From Gorillibacterium sp. (GTDB taxonomy: Bacteria; Bacillota; Bacilli; Paenibacillales; NBRC-103111): a DNA stretch of 24,400 nucleotides. The notes beneath the pieces were generated by a model. It saw only the letters and a program-made list of their open reading frames with translations, made no database searches and was not told the origin of the DNA. The stretch covers positions 1 through 24,400 of the forward strand of contig JACMJI010000045.1 in NCBI GenBank assembly GCA_014380705.1. Reading direction: 5' to 3'. Positions 6,882 through 14,365 of this stretch are shown here, in pieces. Every line of letters starts with the position of its first letter. Position 1 is the first letter of the stretch. The position numbers and the translations under genes were made by a program.

Positions 6882-8087
6882 TTGTCATACTGGAAATGTG
6901 TTGGGAAAAAGGTTCTGATCGGTCTTTTTTCCTTGTCTCTTATGGTTGCCCCAAGTCTTATACAGCCGCAGAAGGCTATAGCAGAGAGCATTGCGTTCTA
7001 CACCTGGCCATCCATTCCTTCTGGAACGATTGGCATCGCCCGTCCAGAAATCAAGTTAAAGATGCGTTTTACCGGATTAACACTGATTGACTATGCTATG
7101 AATATAAATGGGAAGCAAGTTCCGGTTAAGTATGATCAGGTCAAGGAAGCATTTACTTTCACACCAACTTCTGCTCTAGCAGCAGGAGTCCATCGCGTCA
7201 CATTAAAGGTACAATTTAAGGGATATGATCCGAAGACGTATCAATGGAATTTTTCAGTGAAACAAGGTGCCATTGCTGTGCTGCCTGCTATTAGTTCTGA
7301 ACAAACAGCAGCACTCAAACATATCAACATGATTCGTATGCAGGCTGGATTGAAAGAGGTCAAGCTTAACGCCAAGCTAAACCTAATCGCCGCCGCCCAT
7401 GCCAAATACCAGCATCTTAATGGGCAAATTACTCATATCGAAACCCGCGGGAAAACGGGTTTTATCGGTGCAACACTATCGGATCGAGTCGCGTACTTTG
7501 GTTATAGCACCGATACGGTTGCTGAGGATATCAGTATGCAGCCCAATACGTCCTTGCCTGCTTCCGAGGCCATTTCCGATTTGTTTGATGCGCCGTACCA
7601 TCGTATCCCTTTTCTTAACCCAGACTTAACAGAGGTTGGTTATAGTCAGGTTGGGAAATTCCATGTCGTTCTCTTCGGAATGGGGGAGAAAGGATCAGCT
7701 CCCGTCGTTGTTGCTTCACCTGCTGGAACTCAAGTGCCCGCGAGTTGGGACGGAAATGAAACACCTGATCCTCTTCGTTTTCACGGTAGAGTAAACTATC
7801 CGATTGGTTATCCGTTAATCGCCGGGGTTTATGGTAAAAACATCAAGAGAGTAGTCCCCATTTCGGGCTCGCTTGTATCCTCCACAGGAACCGTTTTTAC
7901 GCTCCTTGTCAACCGTTCAACGACAGATACTTATTTAACAAACGAGGTCCTATATCTGCCCAACTCACCCTTAGCTTCAGGAACGAAATATAAAGCTAAG
8001 GTGACGATGAAAGCCTATATGAATGATGGGAGTACTAAGCTGTTTACAAAGGCATGGACTTTTCAAACGGCTGCTTCAGCGAAGTGA
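6882..8087 (+). CDS. Secreted CAP-domain (SCP/PR1-like) protein with flanking Ig-like regions
   Basis: 401 residues from a TTG start at 6882, supported by AGGGAGGT at 6868-6875 with 6-base spacing. A signal peptide is clear: basic MSYWKCVGKK, a hydrophobic core, and a likely cut after AIA near residue 34. Residues 37-127 look like a beta-rich Ig-like domain. Residues 139-268 are a CAP domain, with the usual site residues represented by His185, Glu215 (in AED where family members often have GEN) and His240 (DAPYHR). Residues 300-398 are a second beta-rich Ig-like region of the Big_5/copper-resistance sort. CAP proteins of Bacillales are secreted or spore-associated (YkwD, SafA neighbours); the substrate is unknown. 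No anchor (LPXTG, SLH) is visible, so release or wall binding through the Ig-like parts is inferred. Confidence 0.8.
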   Translation: MSYWKCVGKKVLIGLFSLSLMVAPSLIQPQKAIAESIAFYTWPSIPSGTIGIARPEIKLKMRFTGLTLIDYAMNINGKQVPVKYDQVKEAFTFTPTSALAAGVHRVTLKVQFKGYDPKTYQWNFSVKQGAIAVLPAISSEQTAALKHINMIRMQAGLKEVKLNAKLNLIAAAHAKYQHLNGQITHIETRGKTGFIGATLSDRVAYFGYSTDTVAEDISMQPNTSLPASEAISDLFDAPYHRIPFLNPDLTEVGYSQVGKFHVVLFGMGEKGSAPVVVASPAGTQVPASWDGNETPDPLRFHGRVNYPIGYPLIAGVYGKNIKRVVPISGSLVSSTGTVFTLLVNRSTTDTYLTNEVLYLPNSPLASGTKYKAKVTMKAYMNDGSTKLFTKAWTFQTAASAK

Positions 8088-8121
8088 TAATGAAGTTGTA
8101 AAAACCATATGTACAACGGCC

Positions 8122-8155
8122 AAAAAGCCAGATCCTGAGGGATCCGGCTTTTTTT
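8122..8155 (+). terminator. Terminator after the CAP-domain gene
   Basis: AGCC-A-GATCC (8126-8135) pairs with GGATC-C-GGCT (8140-8149) with one mismatch over a TGAG loop, preceded by five A and followed by a run of T to 8155. Confidence 0.88.
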
Positions 8156-8341
8156 CACTCTATCAGACTTCCATGCCGCTAGGGCGGCACCACGGATGAA
8201 TGAAAATGTTCGCGACCATAAAATTCTTCAGCTAGATGTTCAACCTTGTATGATCATGGATTGCATTTGGCAATAATGACATGGAGTCTAGTAAAAGCTC
8301 AAACCAAATTCGGTTTATAAGAAAGCGGGTGACGATCCAAC

Positions 8342-10000
8342 ATGCCAAGTGCACCTCTGCTCATACGTGGTGAACGGACGTTGCTCCTCGATACAGAGCA
8401 TCCGGAAGCGATAAAGCTCAAACCGTTATTGCTTGGTTTTGCTGCATTGATGAAAAGCCCTGGACGTCTGCATGTATATCAGATATCCTCTTGTTCGCTC
8501 TGGGAGGCTGCGGCTAGTGGGCTTACAGCTAATGAAGTGCAAAGGATTCTTGAACACTATACCCAGCAAGTGCTTCCGCCGGTTGTGCAAACAATTATTA
8601 GTCGAGAGATGGCACGCTACGGTATGTTAAGACTTACACGAGAGTCGGAGAAAATAATTCTTCACATAGCTGAGCCCACCTGGTTGAATCGTTTTCTAAA
8701 TGAGCCTGCAGTCGGCTTCTTACTTACCCAGATATCTCAATGTCAAGCTGAAGTTTCATTAAACGGTCGTGGCCTATTGAAAAGAGAATTGACCCGTTTG
8801 GGATATCCCGTTATAGATGAGGCTGGTTTTCATAGAGGGGAGACGCTCCAGATTCATTTAAATTCCAGGGAAAATGGATTTAATCTAAGACCTTACCAGT
8901 TGGAAGCTGTTGAAGCCTTTTGCGGGCAAAGCAGTGTCCACGATGGAAGTGGTGTTGTTGTCTTGCCCTGCGGGAGTGGGAAAACGGCTGTCGGGATTGC
9001 CGCGATGGCTAGATTAGGCTGCGCCACGTTAATTCTAACGACTAATGTGGTCTCGGTTAGGCAGTGGCAGAGGGAGATTGCTGAGTGGACAAACCTTGGG
9101 CCTGAAAGGATCGGCGAGTACAGTGGAGCCATTAAGGAGGTCAAGCCTGTGACTGTAGCCACTTATCAGATCTTAACTCACCGAAGGAGCCGGACCGAGT
9201 CTTTTCGTCATATGCAATTATTCAAGGAAAGAGATTGGGGTTTAATTATTTATGATGAAGTTCATCTGCTGCCAGCACCTATATTCCGAGCAACTGCAGA
9301 CATTCAGGCAACGCGTAGGCTCGGCCTCACCGCTACCCTCGTAAGAGAGGATGGCTGTGAGGAGGATGTATTCTCCCTTGTTGGACCGAAGCGTTTCGAG
9401 CTGCCCTGGAAGCAGCTGGAGCAAGAAGGGCATATTGCTCAAGTCAGTGCAGCCGAGCTTAGGGTAAGTATGCCAGAGAATATGCGGGAACGATACAATT
9501 TGGCCAAAGCAGGCGCACGCTTTCGTATTGCAGCGGAGAATCCACGCAAGTTAGCACATATGGAACAATTACTGGACCGTCACAAGGGAAGCCCAGCTCT
9601 TGTCATTGGACAATATTTGAGTCAGCTTCGCGCGGTCGCCAAGCGGACAGGAGCTCCCTTAATTACAGGAACAACCCCTCATGATGAACGTGAGGTCCTC
9701 TATCAACGCTTTCGTGAGGGCAGTCTCATGCTGCTTATTGTGTCTAAGGTAGCTAATTTTGCGGTAGATCTTCCACAAGCTGAAGTGGCAATTGAGCTCT
9801 CCGGGGGCTATGGTTCACGCCAAGAGGAAGCGCAGCGGCTAGGGCGAGTCATGCGACCGAAGCCAAATGGTGGTGAGGCTCATTTCTATACACTGGTTAG
9901 TAAAGATACAGTCGAGCAGGAATACGCCCGCAATCGGCAGCTTTTTCTATTAAGTCAAGGCTATGTATATCAAGTTGAGGAATGCACAGAAGAGGTTTGA
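8342..10000 (+). CDS. XPB/Rad25-type DNA helicase (superfamily 2)
   Basis: 552 residues. The helicase motifs are complete and of XPB type: LRPYQLEAV (182-190), Walker A PCGSGKT (199-205), DEVH box (295-298), TATL (320-323) followed directly by the XPB-specific RED triplet (325-327), and motif VI QRLGRVMRP (488-496). The N-terminal part (about 41-98) resembles the XPB/Ssl2 accessory domain also found in the next gene. ATP-driven 3'-5' unwinding, perhaps in excision repair or transcription-linked repair, is expected from the mycobacterial and archaeal relatives; a cellular role in Firmicutes is not established to my knowledge. The start ATG 8342 follows a GGGTGA-type weak site. The partner gene begins 23 bases after its stop, so the two form one unit. 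No Bax1-type nuclease gene is adjacent. Confidence 0.9.
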   Translation: MPSAPLLIRGERTLLLDTEHPEAIKLKPLLLGFAALMKSPGRLHVYQISSCSLWEAAASGLTANEVQRILEHYTQQVLPPVVQTIISREMARYGMLRLTRESEKIILHIAEPTWLNRFLNEPAVGFLLTQISQCQAEVSLNGRGLLKRELTRLGYPVIDEAGFHRGETLQIHLNSRENGFNLRPYQLEAVEAFCGQSSVHDGSGVVVLPCGSGKTAVGIAAMARLGCATLILTTNVVSVRQWQREIAEWTNLGPERIGEYSGAIKEVKPVTVATYQILTHRRSRTESFRHMQLFKERDWGLIIYDEVHLLPAPIFRATADIQATRRLGLTATLVREDGCEEDVFSLVGPKRFELPWKQLEQEGHIAQVSAAELRVSMPENMRERYNLAKAGARFRIAAENPRKLAHMEQLLDRHKGSPALVIGQYLSQLRAVAKRTGAPLITGTTPHDEREVLYQRFREGSLMLLIVSKVANFAVDLPQAEVAIELSGGYGSRQEEAQRLGRVMRPKPNGGEAHFYTLVSKDTVEQEYARNRQLFLLSQGYVYQVEECTEEV

Positions 10001-10023
10001 GGCAGGAGTGGGAGGATTTTAAA

Positions 10024-11610
10024 ATGAATCAGAATAGAGGTGTAGATTCGCCTAAAAAAATAGAGCTTAAGGAACGTGTACTCCATACCGCTGTCAAATC
10101 ATTCTGTGATTGCCCTTTCTTATGGAGTCAGCTTGAAGCAGCAGGAATGGAACAAGGATTATCTGGAGCTGAGCTTGCAGTTAGCAGTGTACTGCTCCGG
10201 CGCGCTGGTGAGTTAATCGCTTATAGATTGGCTGATGGCCGTGTGGAATATCGATTAACTCCGGCAGCGATCTATCGTTCATACGGTTCTTTCTGGGGTG
10301 CAGAAAAAGGTTCTCTTGAAACAGACAGGGGCGAAACACGTAAGGGAGGCGCCCTTTCTATGTTCCGACTTCTCGCTTATATCGCGAATGAACAAATAGC
10401 ACTTACCCGTGCAGGAGAGGCGCCAGCTCGATTGCTTGTTAAGCTTGCATCCTTGCTCGGTTTGTCATCCTCGTTAGCAGCATTTTGTTTACGCGCGGCA
10501 ATTCAGCTTAAGCTAGCCGAGGGCAAACAAGAGCTTGTTTTGAACGCTGCCCACTTGTCTTGCTGGCTGCAACTTAGTCCATCGTGGATGGAAGCGGTCC
10601 TATACAAGCTCTGGGTGGATGAAAGTGTACCTTTTGAACCGAAGCTGCGTCATTTTTGTTATATCGGAAATCGGTTTAACGGAACGGCGATCCCGGCAGA
10701 AGATCCATATTCGATACTTAAAGCTTATATTGATGTGACAGAGGCTGAACAAGAGGACATCCGGTTTAAGCTTTTGCAACCGATGTGTGCGTTTGGCTGG
10801 GCCAGTGTAGAAGAGGCATTTAGTGGTCATGAGTTCTACCGTTTGCTGCTGCCTGACCCGTTCCTATGTTCCATAGAACAACCTCAAACAGTTGCCTGTC
10901 AAGGCGAAGCCTCTCCAATGAAATGGTACATTCAACCGGATTTTGAGGTTTGGACCGTTGGAGAAACGAACTATGCCCTGCTTTGGGAGCTTCAGCTTAT
11001 GTGTGAGGAGCGGAACATTGACCATCATGATTTTTATAGCCTGAGTCCGAGCAGCTGGCAAAAAGCTCTTTCTTCCGGAAGAAGTACGGAGGACTGTCTC
11101 CATTTTTTGGATAAGCACAGCATGGGTGGGGTTCCAGAAAACGTCCGTATTGCAGTTTTGAATTGGGGAATAACAAGGGAAGGAGACGAAGAGGCAGCAG
11201 AACTAATGAAGAATAGAAGGCAATCTACGTTCGGTTATCCGCGATTGAATGATACACCTGGTCATTTTAACTGTCGTTTGACCACCAGGAATGACGCGTC
11301 TGTAATGGAAAGAATGCCCGGCCCAGAAGATCTTTTTCCTGGTCTGAACAACGCACCTCTCTCTTGGTTCAGAGACTGTCGAGCCTATCATACAACGACT
11401 AGTCGAGATATAGCAGCACAAGCAATCAAATGGAAAACGTTTCTACGCGTACGAACAGAAACAATGGAACAAATCATTCAGCCCCTACACGTTAGGACTG
11501 AAAAAAATGTACTGTTATTGGATGCTTTTCATCAAGGGAAGGCCATGCAGCTGACGCTAAATAGAACGAACAGACTACAGATTCTTTTACCTGAAATGGG
11601 GGGCGTATGA
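10024..11610 (+). CDS. XPB-partner protein with helicase-associated (Helicase_C_3-like) domain
   Basis: 528 residues from ATG 10024, chosen because GGAGG at 10011-10015 has 8-base spacing; the in-frame ATG 9982 overlaps the helicase gene. Residues about 299-362 (from MKWYIQPDFEVWT through SLSPSSWQKALSSG to VPENVRIAVLNWG) fit the XPB/Ssl2 N-terminal-type domain, and this same pattern is visible at residues 41-98 of the helicase upstream. The N-terminal 290 residues look helical, perhaps winged-helix repeats, and I do not recognise them. No helicase motif and no nuclease motif was found, so it is probably a structural or DNA-binding partner of the helicase. Its TGA stop forms part of the extended -10 element for the next gene. 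Confidence 0.75.
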   Translation: MNQNRGVDSPKKIELKERVLHTAVKSFCDCPFLWSQLEAAGMEQGLSGAELAVSSVLLRRAGELIAYRLADGRVEYRLTPAAIYRSYGSFWGAEKGSLETDRGETRKGGALSMFRLLAYIANEQIALTRAGEAPARLLVKLASLLGLSSSLAAFCLRAAIQLKLAEGKQELVLNAAHLSCWLQLSPSWMEAVLYKLWVDESVPFEPKLRHFCYIGNRFNGTAIPAEDPYSILKAYIDVTEAEQEDIRFKLLQPMCAFGWASVEEAFSGHEFYRLLLPDPFLCSIEQPQTVACQGEASPMKWYIQPDFEVWTVGETNYALLWELQLMCEERNIDHHDFYSLSPSSWQKALSSGRSTEDCLHFLDKHSMGGVPENVRIAVLNWGITREGDEEAAELMKNRRQSTFGYPRLNDTPGHFNCRLTTRNDASVMERMPGPEDLFPGLNNAPLSWFRDCRAYHTTTSRDIAAQAIKWKTFLRVRTETMEQIIQPLHVRTEKNVLLLDAFHQGKAMQLTLNRTNRLQILLPEMGGV

Positions 11611-11616
11611 TATAAT
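11608..11616 (+). promoter_or_regulatory. Extended -10 promoter for ylbF
   Basis: TGATATAAT is a perfect extended -10 (TGnTATAAT); its TGA is the stop codon of the upstream gene. A second perfect TATAAT lies at 11621-11626. No good -35 box is seen, as is usual for extended -10 promoters. Confidence 0.55.
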
Positions 11617-11778
11617 AGATTATAATTTGAGTCTTTCGAAGGGAGAATTCAGAGCAGAATGAAACCGATATTAGCTCCGGTCGGCAAGGATCCGTTCATC
11701 AACTATACAGAAGGAATGGATCAACGGTTGATGACCTCATTCCTTGACGAAACATTCCTTGAACCGGAGGGGATGGAC

Positions 11779-12201
11779 ATGGCTATCATTTATGAACAAG
11801 CCTACGAGCTTGGGGATTCTATTAATTCATCCGTCGAAGCGGCGGATTACCTATATTGGCGCAACCGTATGGACACCGATCTTGAAGTTAGCGAGTTGAT
11901 TCAAAGGTTCTTACGTAAGAAGGACCTTTTTGAGGAAAGCATGCGTTTTGGCCATTTCCATCCGAATTATCATCAGGCGATGCAAGAAGCCGAGCAGGCA
12001 AGGCAAGTGATGGAGCAGAATGATGTGATCCGAAATTATAAAAAAGCAGAGAATGAACTAGATGAACTTCTGCTCGTTGTGGCAGAGACTATTGCACGGT
12101 CCGTCTCCGAGAGCATTAAAGTTTCGGGGAACGAGGCTGCGAGTGATTGCTCTTCTGGCGGATGCTCCTCAGGTGGCTCCTGTAGTGGAGGGTGTGGCTG
12201 A
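11779..12201 (+). CDS. ylbF: YlbF/RicF, subunit of the RNase Y-specificity (Y-) complex
   Basis: 140 residues from ATG 11779, with the YlbF core (YEQAYELGDSINSS, then RFGHFHPNYHQAM, then YKKAENELDELL) and the family's Cys/Gly-rich tail containing four cysteines (DCSSGGCSSGGSCSGGCG). In B. subtilis YlbF with YmcA and YaaT binds iron-sulfur clusters, steers RNase Y processing of operon mRNAs and promotes sporulation, competence and biofilm formation; the tail cysteines are the likely cluster ligands. Start choice: GGAGGGG at 11766-11772 is 8 bases from 11779. The frame stays open to an ATG at 11659, which would add 40 residues absent from B. subtilis YlbF and has only a distant GGGAG; ATG 11773 is too close to the site. 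The promoter at 11608 leaves room for either. The ymcA and yaaT genes are not in this window. Confidence 0.85.
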   Translation: MAIIYEQAYELGDSINSSVEAADYLYWRNRMDTDLEVSELIQRFLRKKDLFEESMRFGHFHPNYHQAMQEAEQARQVMEQNDVIRNYKKAENELDELLLVVAETIARSVSESIKVSGNEAASDCSSGGCSSGGSCSGGCG

Positions 12202-12257
12202 TCCCAACTACCACATTGGCGGGGAATGACGCTATAGACGGGCGAAATTATCCTTAA

Positions 12258-12287
12258 GCAAGCGTTATCCCAGCCGTTGCATTTTTT
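12258..12287 (+). terminator. Possible terminator after ylbF
   Basis: GCAA(G)CG at 12258-12264 pairs with CGTTGC at 12275-12280, with one bulged G and a 10-base loop, followed by A and six T. A modest stem, but well placed between convergent ylbF and the asparaginase gene. Confidence 0.45.
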
Positions 12288-12288
12288 G

Positions 12289-13302
12289 TTAGAAGAGCTT
12301 GCTGAGTAGAAATTCTGGAATAATCTGACCAACTCGTGTTCCCTGCCAGTTGGTTACATACGGATGATGGAAGTCAGCTAGCTCCGTTAATTCATTTACG
12401 GAGAGCAGGTCTAACTGATGGAGTGCCTCAGCTACAGCAGGGTATAATGCCCGTAACGATCCGTCCTCAACCTTGACCGCGATGCCAAGTCCTACTGCTG
12501 GCGCTGTCACCGCGAAGACACCTTCTGCGCCAAGCTTGCCGATCAATCGACCTTGTGTAACCTCGATAAGCCTTGTATCAAATCGGTCAGTGCCAGCCAG
12601 AGCGAAAGGATGCTTGCGAATGGCGCTGGTAATACGGTCGCAAGCATCTGTATACTTAACCGACAGGTCTTGCGGCTGACCTAGCCGCGCATAGGCATAG
12701 GCCAGTGCACGAAGCGGCAACGCGAATACCGGCACACCACAACCGTCTATGCCAAGGGTGATGTTAGCTATGGGTATATTAGACATCGTGCTGATCGTGG
12801 TTAACATACGTTGTTGAACCGGATGCTGGGGCAAAGGATAACCTTCCGTTTTTGCACCAATCATCAGGGCAAGCGCAAGCATTCCGGCATGCTTGCCTGA
12901 GCAGTTGTTGTGTAATGTTCTTGGTGCTATATTCTCCGCCTTCAAGGCTTCCATTGCAGGCGCATAGTAAGGATAATGAGCTCCACACTGCAGATCCTTT
13001 TCTGTAAGGTTAAGCTTTGCCAGGATCCCGGCAGCATGCCTGACATGATACTCTTCTCCATTATGAGATGCGCAGATAAGCGCTAATTCAGCCTCTGTTA
13101 ATCCAAAGTGCTCGATTACACCTGACTCTACAACAGAGATGGCCTGCAAGGGCTTAGCTGATGACCTGCAGTATGTTATTCGTTCTGGATTCCCTACTGA
13201 ATATAACAAAGAGCCTGCAGAGTCTGTAACTGCTATATGGATGAGATGGGTGCTTTCCACCAACTCTCCGCGATAAATTTTTATAACTTGCTGCTTAATC
13301 AC
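12289..13302 (-). CDS. L-asparaginase of the zinc-dependent Rhizobium etli (ReAV) class
   Basis: 337 residues of the asparaginase II family (PF06089), unrelated to the AnsA/AnsB type. The site residues described for ReAV are all present with an offset of about one: Ser47-x-x-Lys50 in CRSSAKP, Ser79 in ASHNGEE, Cys134 and Lys137 in NNCSGKHAGM, Cys188 in GIDGCGVP. The two cysteines and the lysine are the zinc ligands in ReAV. It should hydrolyse asparagine to aspartate and ammonia in the cytoplasm; no signal peptide is seen. The start is GTG 13302, with GGAGGT (strand bases 13316-13311) 8 bases upstream. It sits on the minus strand between ylbF and ylbG, which adjoin in B. subtilis, so it looks inserted. 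Confidence 0.9.
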   Translation of the reverse strand: MIKQQVIKIYRGELVESTHLIHIAVTDSAGSLLYSVGNPERITYCRSSAKPLQAISVVESGVIEHFGLTEAELALICASHNGEEYHVRHAAGILAKLNLTEKDLQCGAHYPYYAPAMEALKAENIAPRTLHNNCSGKHAGMLALALMIGAKTEGYPLPQHPVQQRMLTTISTMSNIPIANITLGIDGCGVPVFALPLRALAYAYARLGQPQDLSVKYTDACDRITSAIRKHPFALAGTDRFDTRLIEVTQGRLIGKLGAEGVFAVTAPAVGLGIAVKVEDGSLRALYPAVAEALHQLDLLSVNELTELADFHHPYVTNWQGTRVGQIIPEFLLSKLF

Positions 13303-13419
13303 AGGCTAGCACCTCCATAATTTTTGGAGCATAACAAATGGTTACTGATTGATCGCGCTTTATTAAACATGCTAAAGGAAATGAATATAAATCCGTGATA
13401 AGAATTGAGGGAATGGACC

Positions 13420-13683
13420 ATGTTTACTGAAAGAAGCGGTCTGATTGTTTGGGTCAATGATGTTAAGCCTGCAAAAAATCTCGAGAAATACGGCACGGTC
13501 CATTATATCTCAAAACGAATGAATTATGTAGCGATGTATGTGCATGCAGAACGAGTAGAGGAGACAATCCGCAACCTTCAGCGCCTTCCATACGTCAAAA
13601 AGGTAGAGAAATCCTTTCGCAAGGAAATTAAAACCGAATACGACAAAAATATCCCGGACAAAACGCGATTCTATTCTTTATAG
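13420..13683 (+). CDS. ylbG: YlbG family protein (DUF2129)
   Basis: 87 residues matching YlbG from the start: MFTERSGLIVWVNDVK, then KYGTVHYISKRMNYVAMYV, then LQRLPYVKKVEKSFR. The C terminus is basic and charged. YlbG proteins are small cytoplasmic proteins of unknown function found in Bacilli next to ylbF. ATG 13420 is chosen over the in-frame TTG at 13405 because GAGGG at 13407-13411 is 8 bases upstream. It is divergent from the asparaginase gene, with about 117 bases between starts and only weak promoter-like sequence (TATAAA at 13386-13391). Confidence 0.9.
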   Translation: MFTERSGLIVWVNDVKPAKNLEKYGTVHYISKRMNYVAMYVHAERVEETIRNLQRLPYVKKVEKSFRKEIKTEYDKNIPDKTRFYSL

Positions 13684-13706
13684 CTAATCTTTCTTAAAAA
13701 ATGAAT

Positions 13707-13735
13707 TTGGAAAGTTAGGCATATAGGAGTAGAAT
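13707..13735 (+). promoter_or_regulatory. Probable promoter of the unknown gene at 13791
   Basis: TTGGAA (13707-13712) and TAGAAT (13730-13735) are 17 bases apart; the -10 has one mismatch. This gives a leader of about 50 bases. Confidence 0.45.
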
Positions 13736-13790
13736 GGTCTGTAAAGTAGTCTTTAAGTCCTGCCTTTTGACTGGAGGGGAGACAGGAGTC

Positions 13791-14228
13791 ATGAAGGACA
13801 AAGTTATGGACCGTTGGAGCACCTATGACCCGTTTTATATTGAACTAGGTGGCAAGAAGATAGCAGATATCGTCATTACCCATCACGCCCGCATGCGTTG
13901 GACGGATCGGGTGGAGCAAGAGAAAACAGGTTTTTCTGATATCTGTGCTTTTCTATGGGAGAGGCTGAAGAACAGTAATATTAAGCCATACTATAAGAAT
14001 GAGCAAGAAGTTTATTTGGTGGACGATGATCTGGTTATGGTTGCAGAATTTAGCTTGATCGAGAATCAAATAGACCTCACAGGTAATCCCTTGCACAAAA
14101 TGATTATTGTTACCTTTCTTGGCCGAATGTCGGAGATGATTGAGCTTAGAGATCTTAAATCGTATTACTCCTGGCTTCGGCACTCTAGAAGAATGACACT
14201 CATCAAGAATGGACGTAAACGCAAATAA
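13791..14228 (+). CDS. Unknown protein with an HHARMRWTDR motif
   Basis: 145 residues from ATG 13791 (GGAGGGGAG at 13773-13781; ATG 13806 is an alternative). I do not recognise the family. Visible features: a strand leading into ITHHARMRWTDRV (residues about 29-41), a helix, then alternating strands ending in VYLVDDDLVMVAEF and KMIIVTFLGRM, and a very basic tail (WLRHSRRMTLIKNGRKRK). The order His-x-x-x-Arg, helix, beta-hairpin resembles the small RelE/DUF4258-like fold used by mRNA interferases and other RNA-binding proteins, but this is only a pattern likeness. No antitoxin-like gene adjoins it. It sits alone between ylbG and the LysR gene, with its own promoter. Confidence 0.75.
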   Translation: MKDKVMDRWSTYDPFYIELGGKKIADIVITHHARMRWTDRVEQEKTGFSDICAFLWERLKNSNIKPYYKNEQEVYLVDDDLVMVAEFSLIENQIDLTGNPLHKMIIVTFLGRMSEMIELRDLKSYYSWLRHSRRMTLIKNGRKRK

Positions 14229-14260
14229 TTGTACAGCCCAAATTTGGTTGGCGGTGCCTG

Positions 14261-14288
14261 AACCGCGCGTTCTTTATGACGCGTGGTT
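14261..14288 (+). repeat. 10-bp inverted repeat upstream of the LysR promoter
   Basis: AACCGCGCGT (14261-14270) pairs with ACGCGTGGTT (14279-14288), with one G-U pair, over an 8-base loop. It lies 33 bases after the unknown gene and about 47 bases before the LysR extended -10. The downstream sequence is only mildly T-rich (CTTACCTTTA), so it may be a weak terminator or a regulator-binding site. Confidence 0.6.
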
Positions 14289-14334
14289 CTTACCTTTATC
14301 CGTGGAACGCGATTCGTAATTCAAGGGTTCAACA

Positions 14335-14343
14335 TGGTACAAT
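14335..14343 (+). promoter_or_regulatory. Extended -10 promoter of the LysR-PHP-galU unit
   Basis: TGGTACAAT fits TGnTATAAT with one mismatch. Transcription would start near 14350, leaving about 16 bases before ATG 14366; this excludes the longer in-frame starts at 14276 and 14342. Confidence 0.5.
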
Positions 14344-14365
14344 GAGGAAGGGGGCTAAAGTCCAC

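Noticed and set aside
8174..8189. TGCCGC/GCGGCA hairpin upstream of the XPB gene
   Set aside because: Six pairs only, no T tract and no clear link to a promoter; it may be chance.
14276..14365. N-terminal extension of the LysR protein
   Set aside because: The extra residues do not fit the family and would precede the likely transcription start near 14350.
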